Part shown: positions 22,501 through 35,651 of the stretch, in pieces | How positions within the stretch are numbered: the first letter of the stretch is position 1 | Layout of the letters: each line of letters begins with the position of its first letter | The notes under the pieces: model-generated | The model's database searches: none | Told to the model about the DNA's origin: nothing | The model's input: the letters and a program-made list of their open reading frames with translations, nothing else | Translations under genes and position numbers: made by a program | Assembly (NCBI GenBank): GCA_020284085.1 | Contig: JACEVL010000967.1 | Coordinates: forward strand, 17,501 to 81,500 | Direction: 5' to 3' | Origin: Aporrectodea caliginosa | Lineage: Eukaryota; Annelida; Clitellata; Crassiclitellata; Lumbricidae | Length of the DNA: 64,000 nucleotides

Positions 22501-22939
22501 TCCTCTTATCTTGTGTGCAGTAGACTTCCCCAACCTCATCGAGTGTGAAAGAGTCAAGTCTGTTGGAGTCGTCTTCTTGTTCCTTCGACTGTGGCGAGGG
22601 AATTCCGGAAGCGAAGGAACGCAGGAACGATTCCTTGAACAGTTAATACCAAGCGAGGCAGCGAACCATATAACAGTCCATATCGCAGTCTATACTTATA
22701 AATATATAACTTCGCTCGCTTTTCCCATCAGTTGGTATATCCCTCCCTCTCCCTCTGCCTCTCTTCTATGTCAGTTTTTCTGTCGTGGATTCTCTCTCAC
22801 CCTGCATAATATTATATATATATAAACAGTGCACTCAGCTATACTTCAAAACAACTAGGCCTATACGCATACACGTGGAACCTACTCTGTTTGTCCTAAA
22901 GCTATACAATGGTCTATGCGTATCTATTCAGTATATAAA
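22501..22939. other. Nothing recognised
   Basis: No feature seen apart from TAGGCCTA at 22856-22863. Confidence 0.5.
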
Positions 22940-23245
22940 TAAATACATGTCATACAGCATACATACATTGCGTACATACATACATACATACATACATGAC
23001 ATACATGCAAACACATGACATACATACATACAGTGTGACATACATACATACGGATACATACTGGTACATACGACTGGGGACATACATCCAGGAGCGAAGG
23101 AAAGCATACATGCATACATACGGTTAATACCATACGATACATACATATAAGTCGCATACATAATATACATGTACATACATACATATCGCCTTCGTGAGTT
23201 TCTTGTAGGGCGCTATATAAATGGCCATATACATACATACATATA
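22940..23245 (+). repeat. (CATA)n microsatellite with embedded retroelement tail
   Basis: Runs of ACATACATACATAC interrupted by TTCGTGAGTTTCTTGTAGG, then GGCGCTATATAAATG at 23209-23223, then CATA units again. The tail matches the one at 3069-3120, indicating a retroelement whose 3' end is a CATA repeat. Confidence 0.8.
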
Positions 23246-24895
23246 CGCATGAATAACCGCGTCTGTTTTTTTCATTTTACATAAATAAATATTGCATAGG
23301 CCTATACATATACGCGCATATAATATGCATTATATATATTATAAGCGCGTCAGTGAATAAACTTGCTCCATAGAACGGGTTTTGGGAAAAAATAGCTAGC
23401 GATATTGAAAGTGCAAGAGAAAGTATGAGTATAAATATATGATATATGGAAGTGTTTTTTCTATGTATATATATATATACATTTTAATAATAAAGGTGCA
23501 CTATATATATCGCTCATAATTCCATGCATTAAAACGCGTCAGTTCGTGTTAGCAAATATGCATCTTCCTCTTCTCTGCAGCAGGACCAGAAGATATTTCA
23601 TTTCCGAGATGCTTTCACTCGATGCTCTGTTTGTCGCTAAATGACTAAGACGGTCCACCGGACACTTCTATGTGTGCATTTATATAGCGCCTTTTAACGA
23701 ACCTCTCAGGCAGCTGCTTAAAAATGACATCGCTAACGCTTTCTGGCGGGGATTCATGTCCATTAGCAAAAATAGGAAAACTATGCATCATAAGCGCTTC
23801 TCTTCCTTATTACTACATTACTGTGTGTGCATGTATGCATTTATATATGCATTAATTGTGTATGTATTTATGTATGTATGCATATGTATGCATCACACGG
23901 TTCATATTTGTAAGTAAGTAATTATAGTGGCATGTAAGCTTAGAGTCAAAGGCGCGCATATATATAGCCTATGAAGTGAACGGATGTTCGACTGATGGAC
24001 GATGAGATAAACCGATCATCTTCAGCGAGAGGAGTTATGACTGGTTAGACCTGGTTTCAGAGCCAGCGACTTCTTGGAGGACTTCTTAAAAGGATGTCAC
24101 CTGAAGAGTATCAGATCACTCGGACAAAAGATTACTTCGAAGACTAGTTTATCTAAAGGCGCTGCGCCCGGTCCACTATGTAAAAGACCCATTTTCTTTG
24201 GAAAGAGTTATACTGTTGGATTTGCATCATGCATGATACAGAGCTTGACTTGAAAATACACAGGTTCCACCCTCTCGGGGCTTTTAATTGTCACTCTTAG
24301 GATCCGGGTGGAAGTCCTAAAGTGAACAGTCCCGTTAGGGTAAAACCTTAGCCGTGAACTACCGACGATTTGGCATGAGTAAGTCAGTATAGGTAGAGTA
24401 GGCCTACATGTAGGTAGAAATAGTTTATAGGCAGCTCAGTCTGTCGTAGACGTCAGCAGAATCAGTCTCTGCTAATGTAGTAGTCATCATATGGCTCTGC
24501 TTTTATCTCCGACAGATTTACCTGAACTTAACTCCAGACATAGGTTAGAACCGCACTCCTTACTTTGCACGTCTATTTGTCAATTATTCGGCCAACGTGT
24601 CTTGTAAAGTTGTACCATTTTTATGTATTAGGCTATTAATGTTATTATAGTCATTGGAAAGACCGAGGCTAAGTCAAAGGTCATATATAATTACATTATA
24701 CGGACTATGTAGTTATAAGATGGTAGCTGTGTGTTTCATTGGCTCGAGGAAGAGTTTATAATTTAAACTTGAAAACTGGATCAGTAGGTCTAAAATCCCT
24801 AAATTCAGCGTTCTCCTGAGATGTTATTTGCATGATCAGGTATACATTTTGGAGAGTGGGGGTATACAAGAACAACAGCGATGTAAATAATTTAT
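23246..24895. other. Mostly nothing recognised
   Basis: AT-rich. A minus-oriented tail CATTTATATAGCGCC lies at 23677-23691, short TA runs near 23470, and TATG units near 23860. No gene. Confidence 0.5.
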
Positions 24896-25258
24896 ATGTA
24901 TTTTGTGTATCTTAGAATTTGGACATGCTATGGGTTTGGAACTTGGAACCATTCAATCAAAGGCGCAGCCAACAGTGTCACATCGAATGGATTATCGCAC
25001 AGGATGCAAGCGTCTCGATCTGTTGTGATGGAGATGGATTGCTCGAAGGCATTTTGCCCAACTGATTGGCTGGCATTTGGTGCAAGTACACGACAGCATA
25101 TTATGGAGAAACAAAATTCAATCAATCTAAGATTGTTTCTATCAAAATATGCTGTACCTGTTATTTGGAATGAGTTTCCACATGAACTTCAATATGCATA
25201 TAATTCATCGATATTTAAATCAAATGTGCGTGCATTTTTAATTAACCATAGCTAACTT
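24896..25258 (+). mobile_element. LINE polymerase C-terminal fragment
   Basis: A 119-codon open frame whose C-terminal half reads VPVIWNEFPHELQ, then SSIFKSNVRAFL before the stop. This is the W-N-x-L/F-P ... F+..++.+L ending of LINE polymerases. The N-terminal half is not recognisable. It is an untranslated relic rather than a host gene. Confidence 0.65.
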
Positions 25259-26169
25259 AATATCTGGACCATTTTGTTACAATTTGATTACTAACTGACA
25301 CGATGTAATCCTTTATTAACATCTAGCTTTATCGATTTGTAATGAGACAGTTCATGTTTTTTGTTTTCTTCTTTAAGTTGTCTTGTTCCGACCTGGACCT
25401 CTTTTCTTTTCATCTTTCTGGTTTCGCCTTCAGAGGAAGGAGAAGGAGGAGGAGAAGGAGAAAGTAAGACACAAAAGTATAAGAAATTCGGAGGAGGCGG
25501 AAGAGCAGCAAAGGAAGGATGGGTGTATCGTTGACGTCTTGTCTTCTGTTAATTGCTCCTGGGTCTATTTCTTCGCTGTAATCGTTTCTGATGAGTTGCT
25601 GACGTCTGTACTTCATATTGTTTTGCCCAGAAGTAGCCGCAGAGTCTCTCCAGAAATAGCCGAACCTCTCGTTCGCCGAGAGAGTCCTTTCTGACATGAC
25701 GCTCGTGTCATCGCCTCTCAGACAACGACGACGACGACAAATGAAGGCGGCGGCTGCAGATGCTGCTGCTGCTGCTGTAGCCACCGTTGCCACTAACGAG
25801 ATCGACTGCTTAGATTCATGGTCAGATATAATGACGGACTAAGACAGAGAGATCGGAAGAGGCAGAGGAAGAGGCATCGGGAAATGAGGAAAATAAATAA
25901 GCAAAGAAAGAGGCAAAGTCATAGAGAGACGGGGGAGGAGGAAGAGGGAGACGGAGAAGACGGAGGAGAGAGATGGAGAAGGGAGAGGGAGAGGAAGAGA
26001 AGAGAAAGAAGGACAGAGTGTGGTGAAAGTAAAGGATGACCGGAGGTATCTATGGAGGAAGAGAGGAAGAGGAAAAAGAGAAGAGACAGATGTACATGCA
26101 GAGATAGTTTTGCAGTATCTTTGCCTGTCTCTTTCTTCCCTCTCTTCCCTCTCTTCAATATCTTCCCTG
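25259..26169. other. Low-complexity patches, no gene
   Basis: GGAGGAGAAGG at 25435-25470, GACGACGAC/GCTGCTGCT at 25725-25780 and GAGAGG-rich sequence at 25840-26095. The ORFs here are compositional. Confidence 0.6.
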
Positions 26170-26224
26170 CTTTCCTCCCCCCTCTCTCTCTCTGTCTCTC
26201 TCTCTCTCTCGCACTCTCTGTCTG

Positions 26225-26308
<84 letters not shown>
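26170..26308. repeat. (CT)n microsatellite
   Basis: Essentially pure CT from 26231 to 26308, with an interrupted lead-in. Confidence 0.97.
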
Positions 26309-26311
<3 letters not shown>

Positions 26312-27640
26312 ATAATATGGTCAGTTATTTTGATTCCTTGCACTGCAAATATTGCACCTTAATGTTCTTGAGTCTGGATTCCATAGATACAATATAAGCG
26401 TACGGCTGCATATCAATGCATGAGAGGAGTTCATGATAGCTATTCATCATCTGTGGAAACGTCGTGCTCATAATGAAAAAAATAAGTCAATTGGAATGGA
26501 GACATTGACTACGTAGATAAACGCAGGTTTTCGATCATATTCATATTCAAAAGAAGACTACGCCGTATAAATCATAGTCAACTTCAAAAATGACGGCGCT
26601 ATATAATGAGCATTTTTTCTCTTCGTCTGGATGCGTTGATAACAGAGGCTCTTATGATCTCTTCGCTGCTGTCCGTCGTTCTGTCTGCTTGCGTGCATGC
26701 GTGGCTGGCTGTGTGCGTTCGTTTGTGACTGTGTGTATGTCTTTTGCCCGTTTGCTGTACATGTGGATGTCTGTTTGTGTGTGCAATTAATTATTTATGG
26801 ATGTATGCATGCCTGTCTGTGTGCTCTTGTGTATATAATCCACAACGAAACTCGCACCTTTCCGCATAGAAATCAGGGTAAAGGGTAAACTGATCCATAA
26901 CCACCGGATGACATAATCGGTCATGTTAGTTCAAGAAATATTGAGAGGTCAGTCCATAAAACGCACAGCGAGAATCACAGGTGGATCATCTATTGTCTAA
27001 CGAAGACAGTCACGAAATCTTCAGCCTTATTTATGGATGTATGGATGCCTGTCTGTGTGCTCTTGTGTATATTCAGATAAATAAACTCAGCCTGGTCTAT
27101 ATATAAATGTGGATGTGTTTTTGTGTTTTAGGTTTTAATTTATAGAAGAGGAGGAACTCGATGGACGTATATCTGAAACGCAGTAAACAAGGTCAAGCGA
27201 TTTGAATAAATTAACGATAATAGTGAACTAGAGGCTGGCTTAATAAATTATACAGTCCATGCATGAATAAGTTAAGATGAGAAATGCGATACTTCCCTGA
27301 AAAAGCGCTAAATTACAGGCTAAACATAGGAGTTTTGGGATAAAATTTAAATTTTAAACGTGTTTAAATCCTAGTAAAATTCTCATTTGCTGAACAGCTT
27401 CGGATAGCCGAATAGCCGGTTGCTGCGATCCAAGTGCAGGAACTTTAAGGCGAGCACAGCCACACTGAGCTCGCAATCAGCACACTAGCACGCGTGTAGA
27501 AAAAATTGCGTCAGATAGGACTCTGACACCTTATTAAGGAGTCGCGACTCGCGGACCCTATTTTTTCGTCTATTAATATCACACCTACGACCGTTGCTTT
27601 GCTTATTGGCATTCAGATTTTTCGCAGAAGCATCTGCCTT
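26309..27640. other. No gene; one short duplication
   Basis: About 45 bp reading TTATTTATGGATGTATG then GCCTGTCTGTGTGCTCTTGT occurs at 26790-26835 and again at 27030-27072. A tail-like GGCGCTATATAATG is at 26595. Otherwise nothing recognised. Confidence 0.55.
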
Positions 27641-28075
27641 TTCTTCTCTGTCTGAAGGCCTCTCTGCATACCTGTCTGGCTGTCTCCATGGATACTCTAC
27701 CTCCCTGCCTCTCTCTGTCTTCCTCTACCTTCCTGCGTCCCACTATACCTCCCTTCTTGTCTGATTCCTTTTGCCTCTCTGCATGCCTGTCTGACCCTGT
27801 CTCTTTGACTCTCTACCCTCCGGGCTGTTTCCAGGAACTTTCGATACTCTACCTCCCTGCCTCTGCCTTCCTCTACCTTCATTCCTTTTTGGCTCTATTT
27901 TCTACCTGTCTCTATGCTTACCCTTCTCTCTGTCTTTCTCACTCTGTCTACATCTAGCTTCGCCTATCTTCGTCTCTTCATCTCAGCCTCTGCTTCTCTG
28001 CCTCAATTTTTCTCCATCTATGATTATCTCTGCCTTCCTTCCTCCCTGCATCTCTCCTTGCCTTCCTGATGTCCA
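27641..28075. repeat. CT-rich degenerate tract
   Basis: CCTCTCTG/CTGCCT units, including a partial internal duplication around the phrase GATACTCTACCTCCCTGCCT at about 27690 and 27843. Confidence 0.7.
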
Positions 28076-28409
28076 TCATTTTCTTCCATGTGGTTTATGG
28101 CCATCGGCTAATGCTCTCAGACCTCAGGCGTTCTTATATCTCGCCAGAAGCCTCTTAGGTTCTCAGCTAAGAATAGCATCACCTGAGTAAACAGATCTTA
28201 GACGTTGCAGACGATTAACAACGACGTCGACGGAACCTATTATGATGACGACGACGACGATGATAATGCTTGCGACGACAGCGTCGAAGATGACATTTAT
28301 GATGATTAAGATGATCATCATAACACAATTAGTTGTCCACCGCAGCCGCCATCATTATTATAGCAAAGAAGGATTATTCATTAATGACAACATTAGCACT
28401 GCTTTGGAA

Positions 28410-28602
28410 AGAAAAGGAGGAACAGGAAGGGAAGGAAGAGGAGGAGCAGGAAGAGAAGGAAGAGGAGGAGCAGGAAGAGAAGGAAGAGGAGGAGCAGGAA
28501 GAGAAGGAAGAGGAGGAGAAAAGGAGGAGAGGAAGAGTAGGAAGAGGAGGAGCAGGAAGAGAAGGAAGAGGAGGAGCAGGAAGAGAAGGAAGAGGTTGCG
28601 GC
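28410..28602. repeat. 24-bp purine minisatellite
   Basis: About seven units of a 24-bp GAGGAGGAGCAGGAAGAGAA-type sequence. Because 24 is divisible by three, every frame is open; the Glu-rich and Ser-rich ORFs are artefacts. Confidence 0.9.
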
Positions 28603-30095
28603 TGGAGCCGATGCTGGGCTGTTACGTGCTGTGATACAGAATAACAATCGCGTCCTAAAGTGTCTTTCTCTACCTCTCGCCAGAACTCTCTACAACTTAC
28701 GTATATAGACAGCATCCATTCGTGTTGGCAGCATTTAGAAACTTTATCCTTAGGGTACTTCTTTGTGCGGCGATCACTGACAGAGTTCTGTTACTCCTTC
28801 TCATTTATATTATATTGATTGTGCTTCGACATGTAACTGGGTGTGGTGTGCCACTCAGATTTGTCTCTTTTTAAAGATAAACGAATATATTTTAAGAATG
28901 CGACGAATTGGAAGAAGAAGAGGAAGAGAAGGAGTAGGAAAAGAAGAGGAAGTATGCGAAGAAGAAGGAAGGAGGAGCGACGAAGAATGCGTAGAGGAAG
29001 AGGAAGATGAAGATGAAGAACAAGAACAAGAAGATTAATAAATGAAAAAGAAGAATTTAAAGAGGAAGAAGAAGCACACTTCATCAATTGAATCTCAAGA
29101 GAAGAATGCGATGAAAGAATCTCCTAGTCTTAGCCTCGGAATGCGAGACAATGCTGAATGATAAGAAGAGATGATAGTGTAAGCTGAGTTCGAAGAACAA
29201 AGCGAGATTAAAAGATGAGCAGAAGAAGACTATTAAATTAGATGCAAGAAGACGATTCATTGTAACGAGAAGACCTCTGAAGAAGGCGAAGAGGCACTTC
29301 ATTAAGTTTATTCCAAGAGGCAGCCCCATAAATATGTATGATGTGTTGGTACCGGGAACTTCAAAGGCGCTCGTTCAATCCTAGCATCGGTTTATCATAG
29401 ATGACGGGTGGGCAGAGCTTTCCATGGCCGCTGATTTTCTCAATGATAGTCGAAGAGCTGCATAATGGTTATGGTCTTTGTTTTGTTTTTGCTCTTGCAC
29501 CCCAGATGATAGTGTACCCGTTATGGCTGAGTTCGAGATATGAGGAGGTCGAGATATGAGAGAAACTAGGAGGTGCAAGTTGGCAAATTTGGAACCGAAA
29601 GCTTGAAATAAATTTCTGCCTTAGCAGTGACTTGAGCGACTGACCTCAGGGCTAACCGTCCGCATATAAGTTACCGTGCACATCCGAGGGTCTCTGATAA
29701 GAAGAATGTTCTGAAGGCGTTATGTTATTTGCCAATAAGTTGCATCAGAGTCCCAGGATTAGTGGGTAATGTGTTAAAAGAATAATTCAAACGTTCACTG
29801 GTTTCGAATTGAGTTTTAATAGCATGCTATGTTGCTCTTAGTTTCTTCATATTTGACTACCTTTCGTTAAGAATAAACAGTAAGTGATGCCGGCGGGCAA
29901 ACGTACTAGTCTTCTTAGTCTTCTTCACTTGGCCATCAGGGTGAATATCAGTTCTAGATCCTCGCTTTGCTGTCGTCCTTTCATTTGTGTGCTTGGGGCC
30001 TTGGGCTAATACACGTAGCGTCCACGGATTATTTGTTTGCGGCAAATTTGTCTCTGTCACCAGGCAATTGAATTTGGTGCCGGTACAGAAGGGTG
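28603..30095. other. Purine-rich patch, otherwise nothing recognised
   Basis: GAAGAAGAGGAAGA sequence at 28905-29065; no gene or mobile element identified in the remainder. Confidence 0.5.
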
Positions 30096-30500
30096 AATAC
30101 GCACTCCCCGGAAAAAAAGACTCCGGGAGTGTTTTTATCCTAGTATATAATGACTGCAGAGTCAATCGATATCAGGACAAAATACTCCACCCTGCGAATA
30201 AACACTACGGAAGTGTTTTCGTTTGAGATGGGATGGGACCAAGAATCAACTCCCCCATTCATTTTGTCACTGGAAGAATCAACTCCGCAAGTCATTTGAT
30301 CCTAGGAAGAATCAACTCGTCATTCCATTTGTCCTAGGAAGAATCAACTCCAGTGGAGTTTCTACTCACCACCAGGAGTGTTTTAGTCCTAGTAACAATG
30401 CAGGCCTCTGGTCAATTAGTCCTGGTAAGAATTAACTTCACCAGTCAATATATCCTGGGATACATATACTTCGGAGTGTTTATAAGGGAGAGTCTACTCA
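30096..30500. repeat. Degenerate ~30-35-bp tandem repeat
   Basis: AAGAATCAACTC recurs at about 30240, 30274, 30307 and 30340 and as AAGAATTAACTTC at 30427. It is interleaved with GTCCTAGGA/ATCCTAGG and GGAGTGTTTT blocks, the latter also before 30240. Old, diverged array. Confidence 0.65.
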
Positions 30501-30965
30501 CCTTACTACACCGGCGCAAACTGGGAAGAAAACGGTAGCCTAAGTCCTATGATACTCTGTTTTCGGTACCCTTGGATTCGTTCACTGCCGGGTGAAGGGT
30601 TGAAGAGTGGGATATGAACGCCTTTTATACGTGCCACTAAGGACATGCGAACTTTAAATTTTTTTTCATATCTGGTGCAATAGGCATTGTGCAGCGCCAG
30701 CTTGAGACATGGGCTAAATAACACAGGGCACAATGTCATAGAGTAAAATTTTTAGAGTGTCTTGATACATAAATACAAAACAAGAAAGAATAGCGTTGAC
30801 AACAAAACGCATTTGTTTGTTTAATTTACAGTTACGATTGAAAGCAAAAAATTATTCAATTAGTCTAAAAAAATTCCATTTCAAGCAAAGTTCGATATCA
30901 TCAACAACAATAACATGTAGTTGTAAAAGGCACTTTGTAACAATCGAAAAACATAATAGATCAAA
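30501..30965. other. Nothing recognised
   Basis: AT-rich, no feature supported. Confidence 0.5.
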
Positions 30966-30969
30966 TTTA

Positions 30970-31017
30970 ATTTGTATAGCGCTTTTATGAGGCTCTTATA
31001 GAAAGCGCTATACAAAT
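30970..31017. repeat. 16-bp-arm inverted repeat of the LINE tail motif
   Basis: ATTTGTATAGCGCTTT at 30970-30985 is the reverse complement of AAAGCGCTATACAAAT at 31002-31017, separated by about 16 bp. Confidence 0.9.
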
Positions 31018-33215
31018 GCATAGACAGTCATTTATGCAAAGTTACATCATAATCATTGGAATCAATAATTAATCTATTCAATTTCACACGTTTACCACGA
31101 TCGTATAGTAGAACAAAAGAGAAAACAACAATATCGAAAATACACATAAAATAAATGATGTATTGGGTGACGAACACTGTCGGCCGACCAGAGAAATCGT
31201 GATGTGAGCCAACAGCGACTGGCAGCTGCTAAAATACGCGATCACTTTAATCCTTTATTTAGGTCCACAAACCAAAAGAATATTTTAGGTGGATAAGTAA
31301 ATGTGAACCAGATTAGTTAATCTAATGTAATAACTTCTATGGCGTCTTCATCATAGCGCACCATCAGTCGAGGGTCGCTTATTCTAAAATTGCAGTCAGA
31401 ATTATCTGTTTGTGAGGTCTGGTCGAAATCTGTTGGCTAAGAGAAACAAGAAATTAGATCACGGCCGTTAATTAAGCAAGTTGAAGAAATTGATTTTAAA
31501 GTCAAGCTGACTTCTCTCTCTGGTTTCTCTGCCAATCGGACTCTGGACAACCCCAGTGCTCGTGAATAAGCTGATGCCCTGCGCCTAGATTTAGAGTAGC
31601 GCTTTACAAATTTTGAGTTTACGATTACGATCAAGTTTAAATCTGAATGAGATTAAATATGAGTAGGCTAGGTTGTCTCAGTCTGTAGTACTTCCTTCAG
31701 ATAAATTATCCAGAGGTCTATGACCTCTGAGGAGACTTGCACTTGTTGCTGCCAAGATGCAACCGTTGCATGCATGCAGTTCGTTTTAGACACAATTTAA
31801 CTAAGGTCTCATGTGTTTGACAGTCACGAGACCGAATGCTGCTGAGTGGTCCTTTTAGGGCGGCGGTTAATTGTGAGGCAGGTGTGTTAATTCTTAGCGA
31901 TCATCAAATGTATATAATAGGGAGATGCTCCTCGAATTAATCAAGTGGGCGGCTTCAGAGGCTGAGTGCCAGACTTCCGCATCAACCAATTACTTCGGTG
32001 TGTCTTGTGAACAGCGCATTGTTGTCGCGGCGTCGGCGATTGTCTGTCGCTGTATCATATTCTCGCGAGATGCGGAAATACTAGGAAATGATGGATGATT
32101 GGAGAATTAGATCCCCTGCAGGAAGATACGTCGTAAACAAAGGTAATGGTAGAGGGATTGGATGAGAGGACTCGACAAAGCACGCGATCTACGATTACAC
32201 AGGCTTTTACTTAAAAGGAAATTATGAAGGGTTTATAAATTACATGTATAAAGACGAAAGTGGAGACATTGATTGTGTGGGATAATTCGCCGATATAGAT
32301 AGCCAATAATATAATACATGACGCTGAAAATAGCTAGAATTTGAGAATATGGTAAACCGGTCATAGATCCTGAAAGTCATATTATACGATCATGTTAAAA
32401 GAAAGTTACATTTTAAGACCGTATATAAGAAAGCTCTAACATCATAATTTAACAAAGTTATATTCCACGACTAAAACTGACAAATGTTATTAAACCTACA
32501 TTTTTACAAAATATAGGTACCAGCCCTCACCGAAATGCAATAAATTAACCAACAATTGTTGCCGGTGACCAGATGATCATGGTACATCAGCAAACCATCA
32601 TTAAAATATTCATTTCGCCAAGGCTATATATATTTCTTTTATGCTGACTTTAAGATGACCTTTTGGCTGCACTCCACACCTTAGAGTGCTGCATAGTGAA
32701 GCAATCTTTATGATTGAATTAAGATTAATCCGTTCTCTTCATCAGGTGCAGAAGAATGAACCCAGATGGGTACAGACCGCCTTTCTGAAGCATAAATGAG
32801 AAAATACAGACGAAGCCATGAAAAACCACGGCTAGAAATTATGAGGTGTCAGCGAAAACCCATGAGCAGAGACTACCAGAAAAACATGCTCAGCCTTATA
32901 GATTGAATTGGTACAAACAAATTTAAAAACTGAACCGATACTGATGCGAACATATTAATTTATCATTATAATAGAAAATCGCTGTTAGGCCTACATTTAG
33001 AAAGTAGGATAGCCTTTAAAAGTCATTATTGGTGGACCAAAACGAGAATGTGGACGGAGCTTTTGCTCCATATGGTATCTTGGAATATTTTTGAATCGCT
33101 GTATAATCTTTAGCGTACCAAATCACTGCTAGCGACACACGAAATAAATGCATGTGGCATAAATTCTGGCATCTCTACCAGTGGCGTTTAAGACATAAGA
33201 TGTAAAAATAATTCA
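31018..33215. other. AT-rich, one LINE tail, otherwise nothing recognised
   Basis: TAGCGCTTTACAAATTTTGA at 31594-31613 followed by TTACGATTACGATC is a retroelement 3' end. No ORF with a domain; the rest looks single-copy. Confidence 0.5.
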
Positions 33216-33219
33216 AGGA

Positions 33220-33672
33220 TATACATTCAAGTTTATAATACAGGTAAATTGATTCAACGCATGTATAAACGATCTTAAGTAATAGGCTATACACATTCGA
33301 CTTTATAAAGCACGTAAAATTCAATCAAGGTATAAAAGATCTTAAGTAATTTCTACTTTAATATAATGAGGGCCTAAACAATCAAGTTCATAAAACACCT
33401 GAAACTCAATCAAATTTATTGATTAATAATTTTAGGTAATTTCAAAAATAATATAAGCCTACCCATTCAAGTTTAATAAAACACGTAACATTCTAGCAAG
33501 GTAACCCTATTCATATTCGAAATTAAGTAACCAATAAAACATGAAAAACTCTAGCAAGTTATTCGTAAACGAACTTAAATAATGTCAACTTAAAAATACA
33601 CATTCAAAATTAATCAAATAGGCAAAATTCAATCAATGTTTCATAAACGAACTTAAGTTAAGTTCGACTTGT
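33220..33672. repeat. Diverged ~70-90-bp tandem repeat, about six copies
   Basis: Each copy has TTCAAGTTTATAAAACACGT-like, AATTCAATCAAGGT-like and CGATCTTAAGTAATTT-like blocks; copies start near 33223, 33290, 33375, 33462, 33530 and 33600. AT-rich and not coding. Confidence 0.75.
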
Positions 33673-35330
33673 AAGCTAAGCAGTTGAATCCCAAATAAAT
33701 CAACTAAGTTGACGTTTGGTGTGAAATAATATTATAACGGACTATTACAATTTCAGTGCTGTTAAAAGAAAGCTTCATCAACTAAGCCAAATGGAGTTAA
33801 ACAATCTTTCATCTATGCGGACAAAGGCACTGTGAGGTTTAGTATTCAGGGCAAAACAAGTATTCCATTATCGTAGCCTATAGCAAAACTGCTCAAGTTC
33901 TGTTCCAGACAGCTGTAGGAGTGGATGGTGTTTAGAATTGGGCTACGAGAGAGGAGAGGGGAGTAGCAGGGGACCAGAGTAGGTTTGTGGAAGAAGAGTA
34001 TTGTTAGTTTGAATGGAAACCCAACGCAAGTATTGCCAATACACCGCTTAAAATATTGCGAATATTAAAATGAATTAAATGGGAATTGGTCAGTACTGCG
34101 AACATTTTATTATGAACGCCGTCCACCCTGCTAGGCCTAATTAAAAATAATAGAAGTTTTCGTATAATTAATTAACTTCAACGTTCGTTAATATCAAAAT
34201 GGGAGTCTATTCAGGCAATTTTGAATTTAGTCCCCGGTCTTTAAACCTGTCCACTCGATCTCAAAACATGACAGCACAGCAATTTAGACTAGAGTTGTAA
34301 GTTGTAACAGCACAAGACTATGAATATAAACAATTTTGAATTAAATTTTTAGAGTTGTGTGGCAAAATTGTAAGCACGTAAAACACATGGATTATTCGGT
34401 TTTGTCATTGCACAGGAGAAGTTATCCGTGCAGATCTGCCTAACCTCATCAACATAGGCCTACATGTATAGCTTCAGAATGCAGGGCTACCTTCTTAGAA
34501 GTTTTCTCTTCATCTAATCTCTGACTGGCACTGCTGCCGAACGCAGCGGTTCAGCAAAAGACGCAGTTCTGTGGAAGTGTGCAGAGTGTCTCACTTGAGG
34601 AGGAGATCCTGAGCACTGGTGTCATGAGACTCCCTCCCATGTACTAGACACAATGGAATAATTTCACAGATTGGACCTCAGATAACAATAGCACTCGGTT
34701 TATCTCAAGTGCAGTTCGTTGACTTATAAACTGTTCATTGCTTTTCTTACCAATTAACGGTAATTACTTCGCTTTCATTGGTTTATCTCAATTGCCGTTT
34801 CATGACTTTTAAACTGTTAAGTTTAATTGCTCTTCTTATCAATCAATGGTCATTAATTCGTTTATCTTGAGTGCGGTTTCATAGCTTTCAAATGTTAATT
34901 GCTTTTCTGAACAATCCTTTTGATACGCTAGATACATTTGCTGAATGATTAAGTGAAAACTAATTGCGAGTAAAAAATTATTCGTGAATGGAGAAGACCA
35001 AAATTTATGAAGAAATTGTTCTTCCGAAGGATATGGCGTAAACCAGTTAGGAATATGTTTCCGTTCCCTACAAATCTCAAAATCAGTCCAGACTACTACG
35101 AGTTCACCGACAAAGCTGACACACACAAAAACAGTTCTACGCAGAAGAAAGTCTATTCGTAATGAAATGAACTCACAAACTCAGTGTCACTGAAACATTA
35201 ATGTGACACCAAAGTCATAATAAGCAATAAGCATGAATATTATACCCCATATTAAACATGAATAGGTCAACAATTCGAAAATTTGTTATAAATAGGAACC
35301 TACGAATATTAAGCCATTTATAAATTTAGG
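33673..35330. other. Nothing recognised
   Basis: AT-rich. The 95-codon ORF near 34839-35126 has no recognisable family. TAGGCCTA at 34132 and 34455. Confidence 0.5.
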
Positions 35331-35651
35331 CCAGAGTGTTTAATGGTGGGCCAGTGGCAATATTTTCCAGCTAGTGGCGGGCCAGGGTACCGAAGGAGCC
35401 TCAGCAACATGGGTATAAGGGTCTGGGAGGGGACACGGTGAGCCAATCCCATACAATTTTCAGAAAAAACTAAATCATAAATGGTGCATTTTAGGCATAC
35501 AAACAGTCCAATTAGGCTGATGAAAACCTTAATTTGATCTTCATTATCATTTACGACGATCACAGTAGTCTTTAAACAAGGTTTTGCGGGCCAGAAAACC
35601 ATCGTCGGTGGGCTAGAAATGGCCCGTGGGCCGGCTCTTTGACACCTCTGA
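35331..35651. mobile_element. Probable non-autonomous hAT-like element
   Basis: Right end reads CTTTGACACCTCTG, i.e. an inward terminus CAGAGGTGTCAAAG typical of hAT elements. The left end begins CAGAGTGTTTAATGG, an imperfect inverted match. The interior is rich in GGGCCAG/GGCCCG. No clean target duplication was found. Confidence 0.5.
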
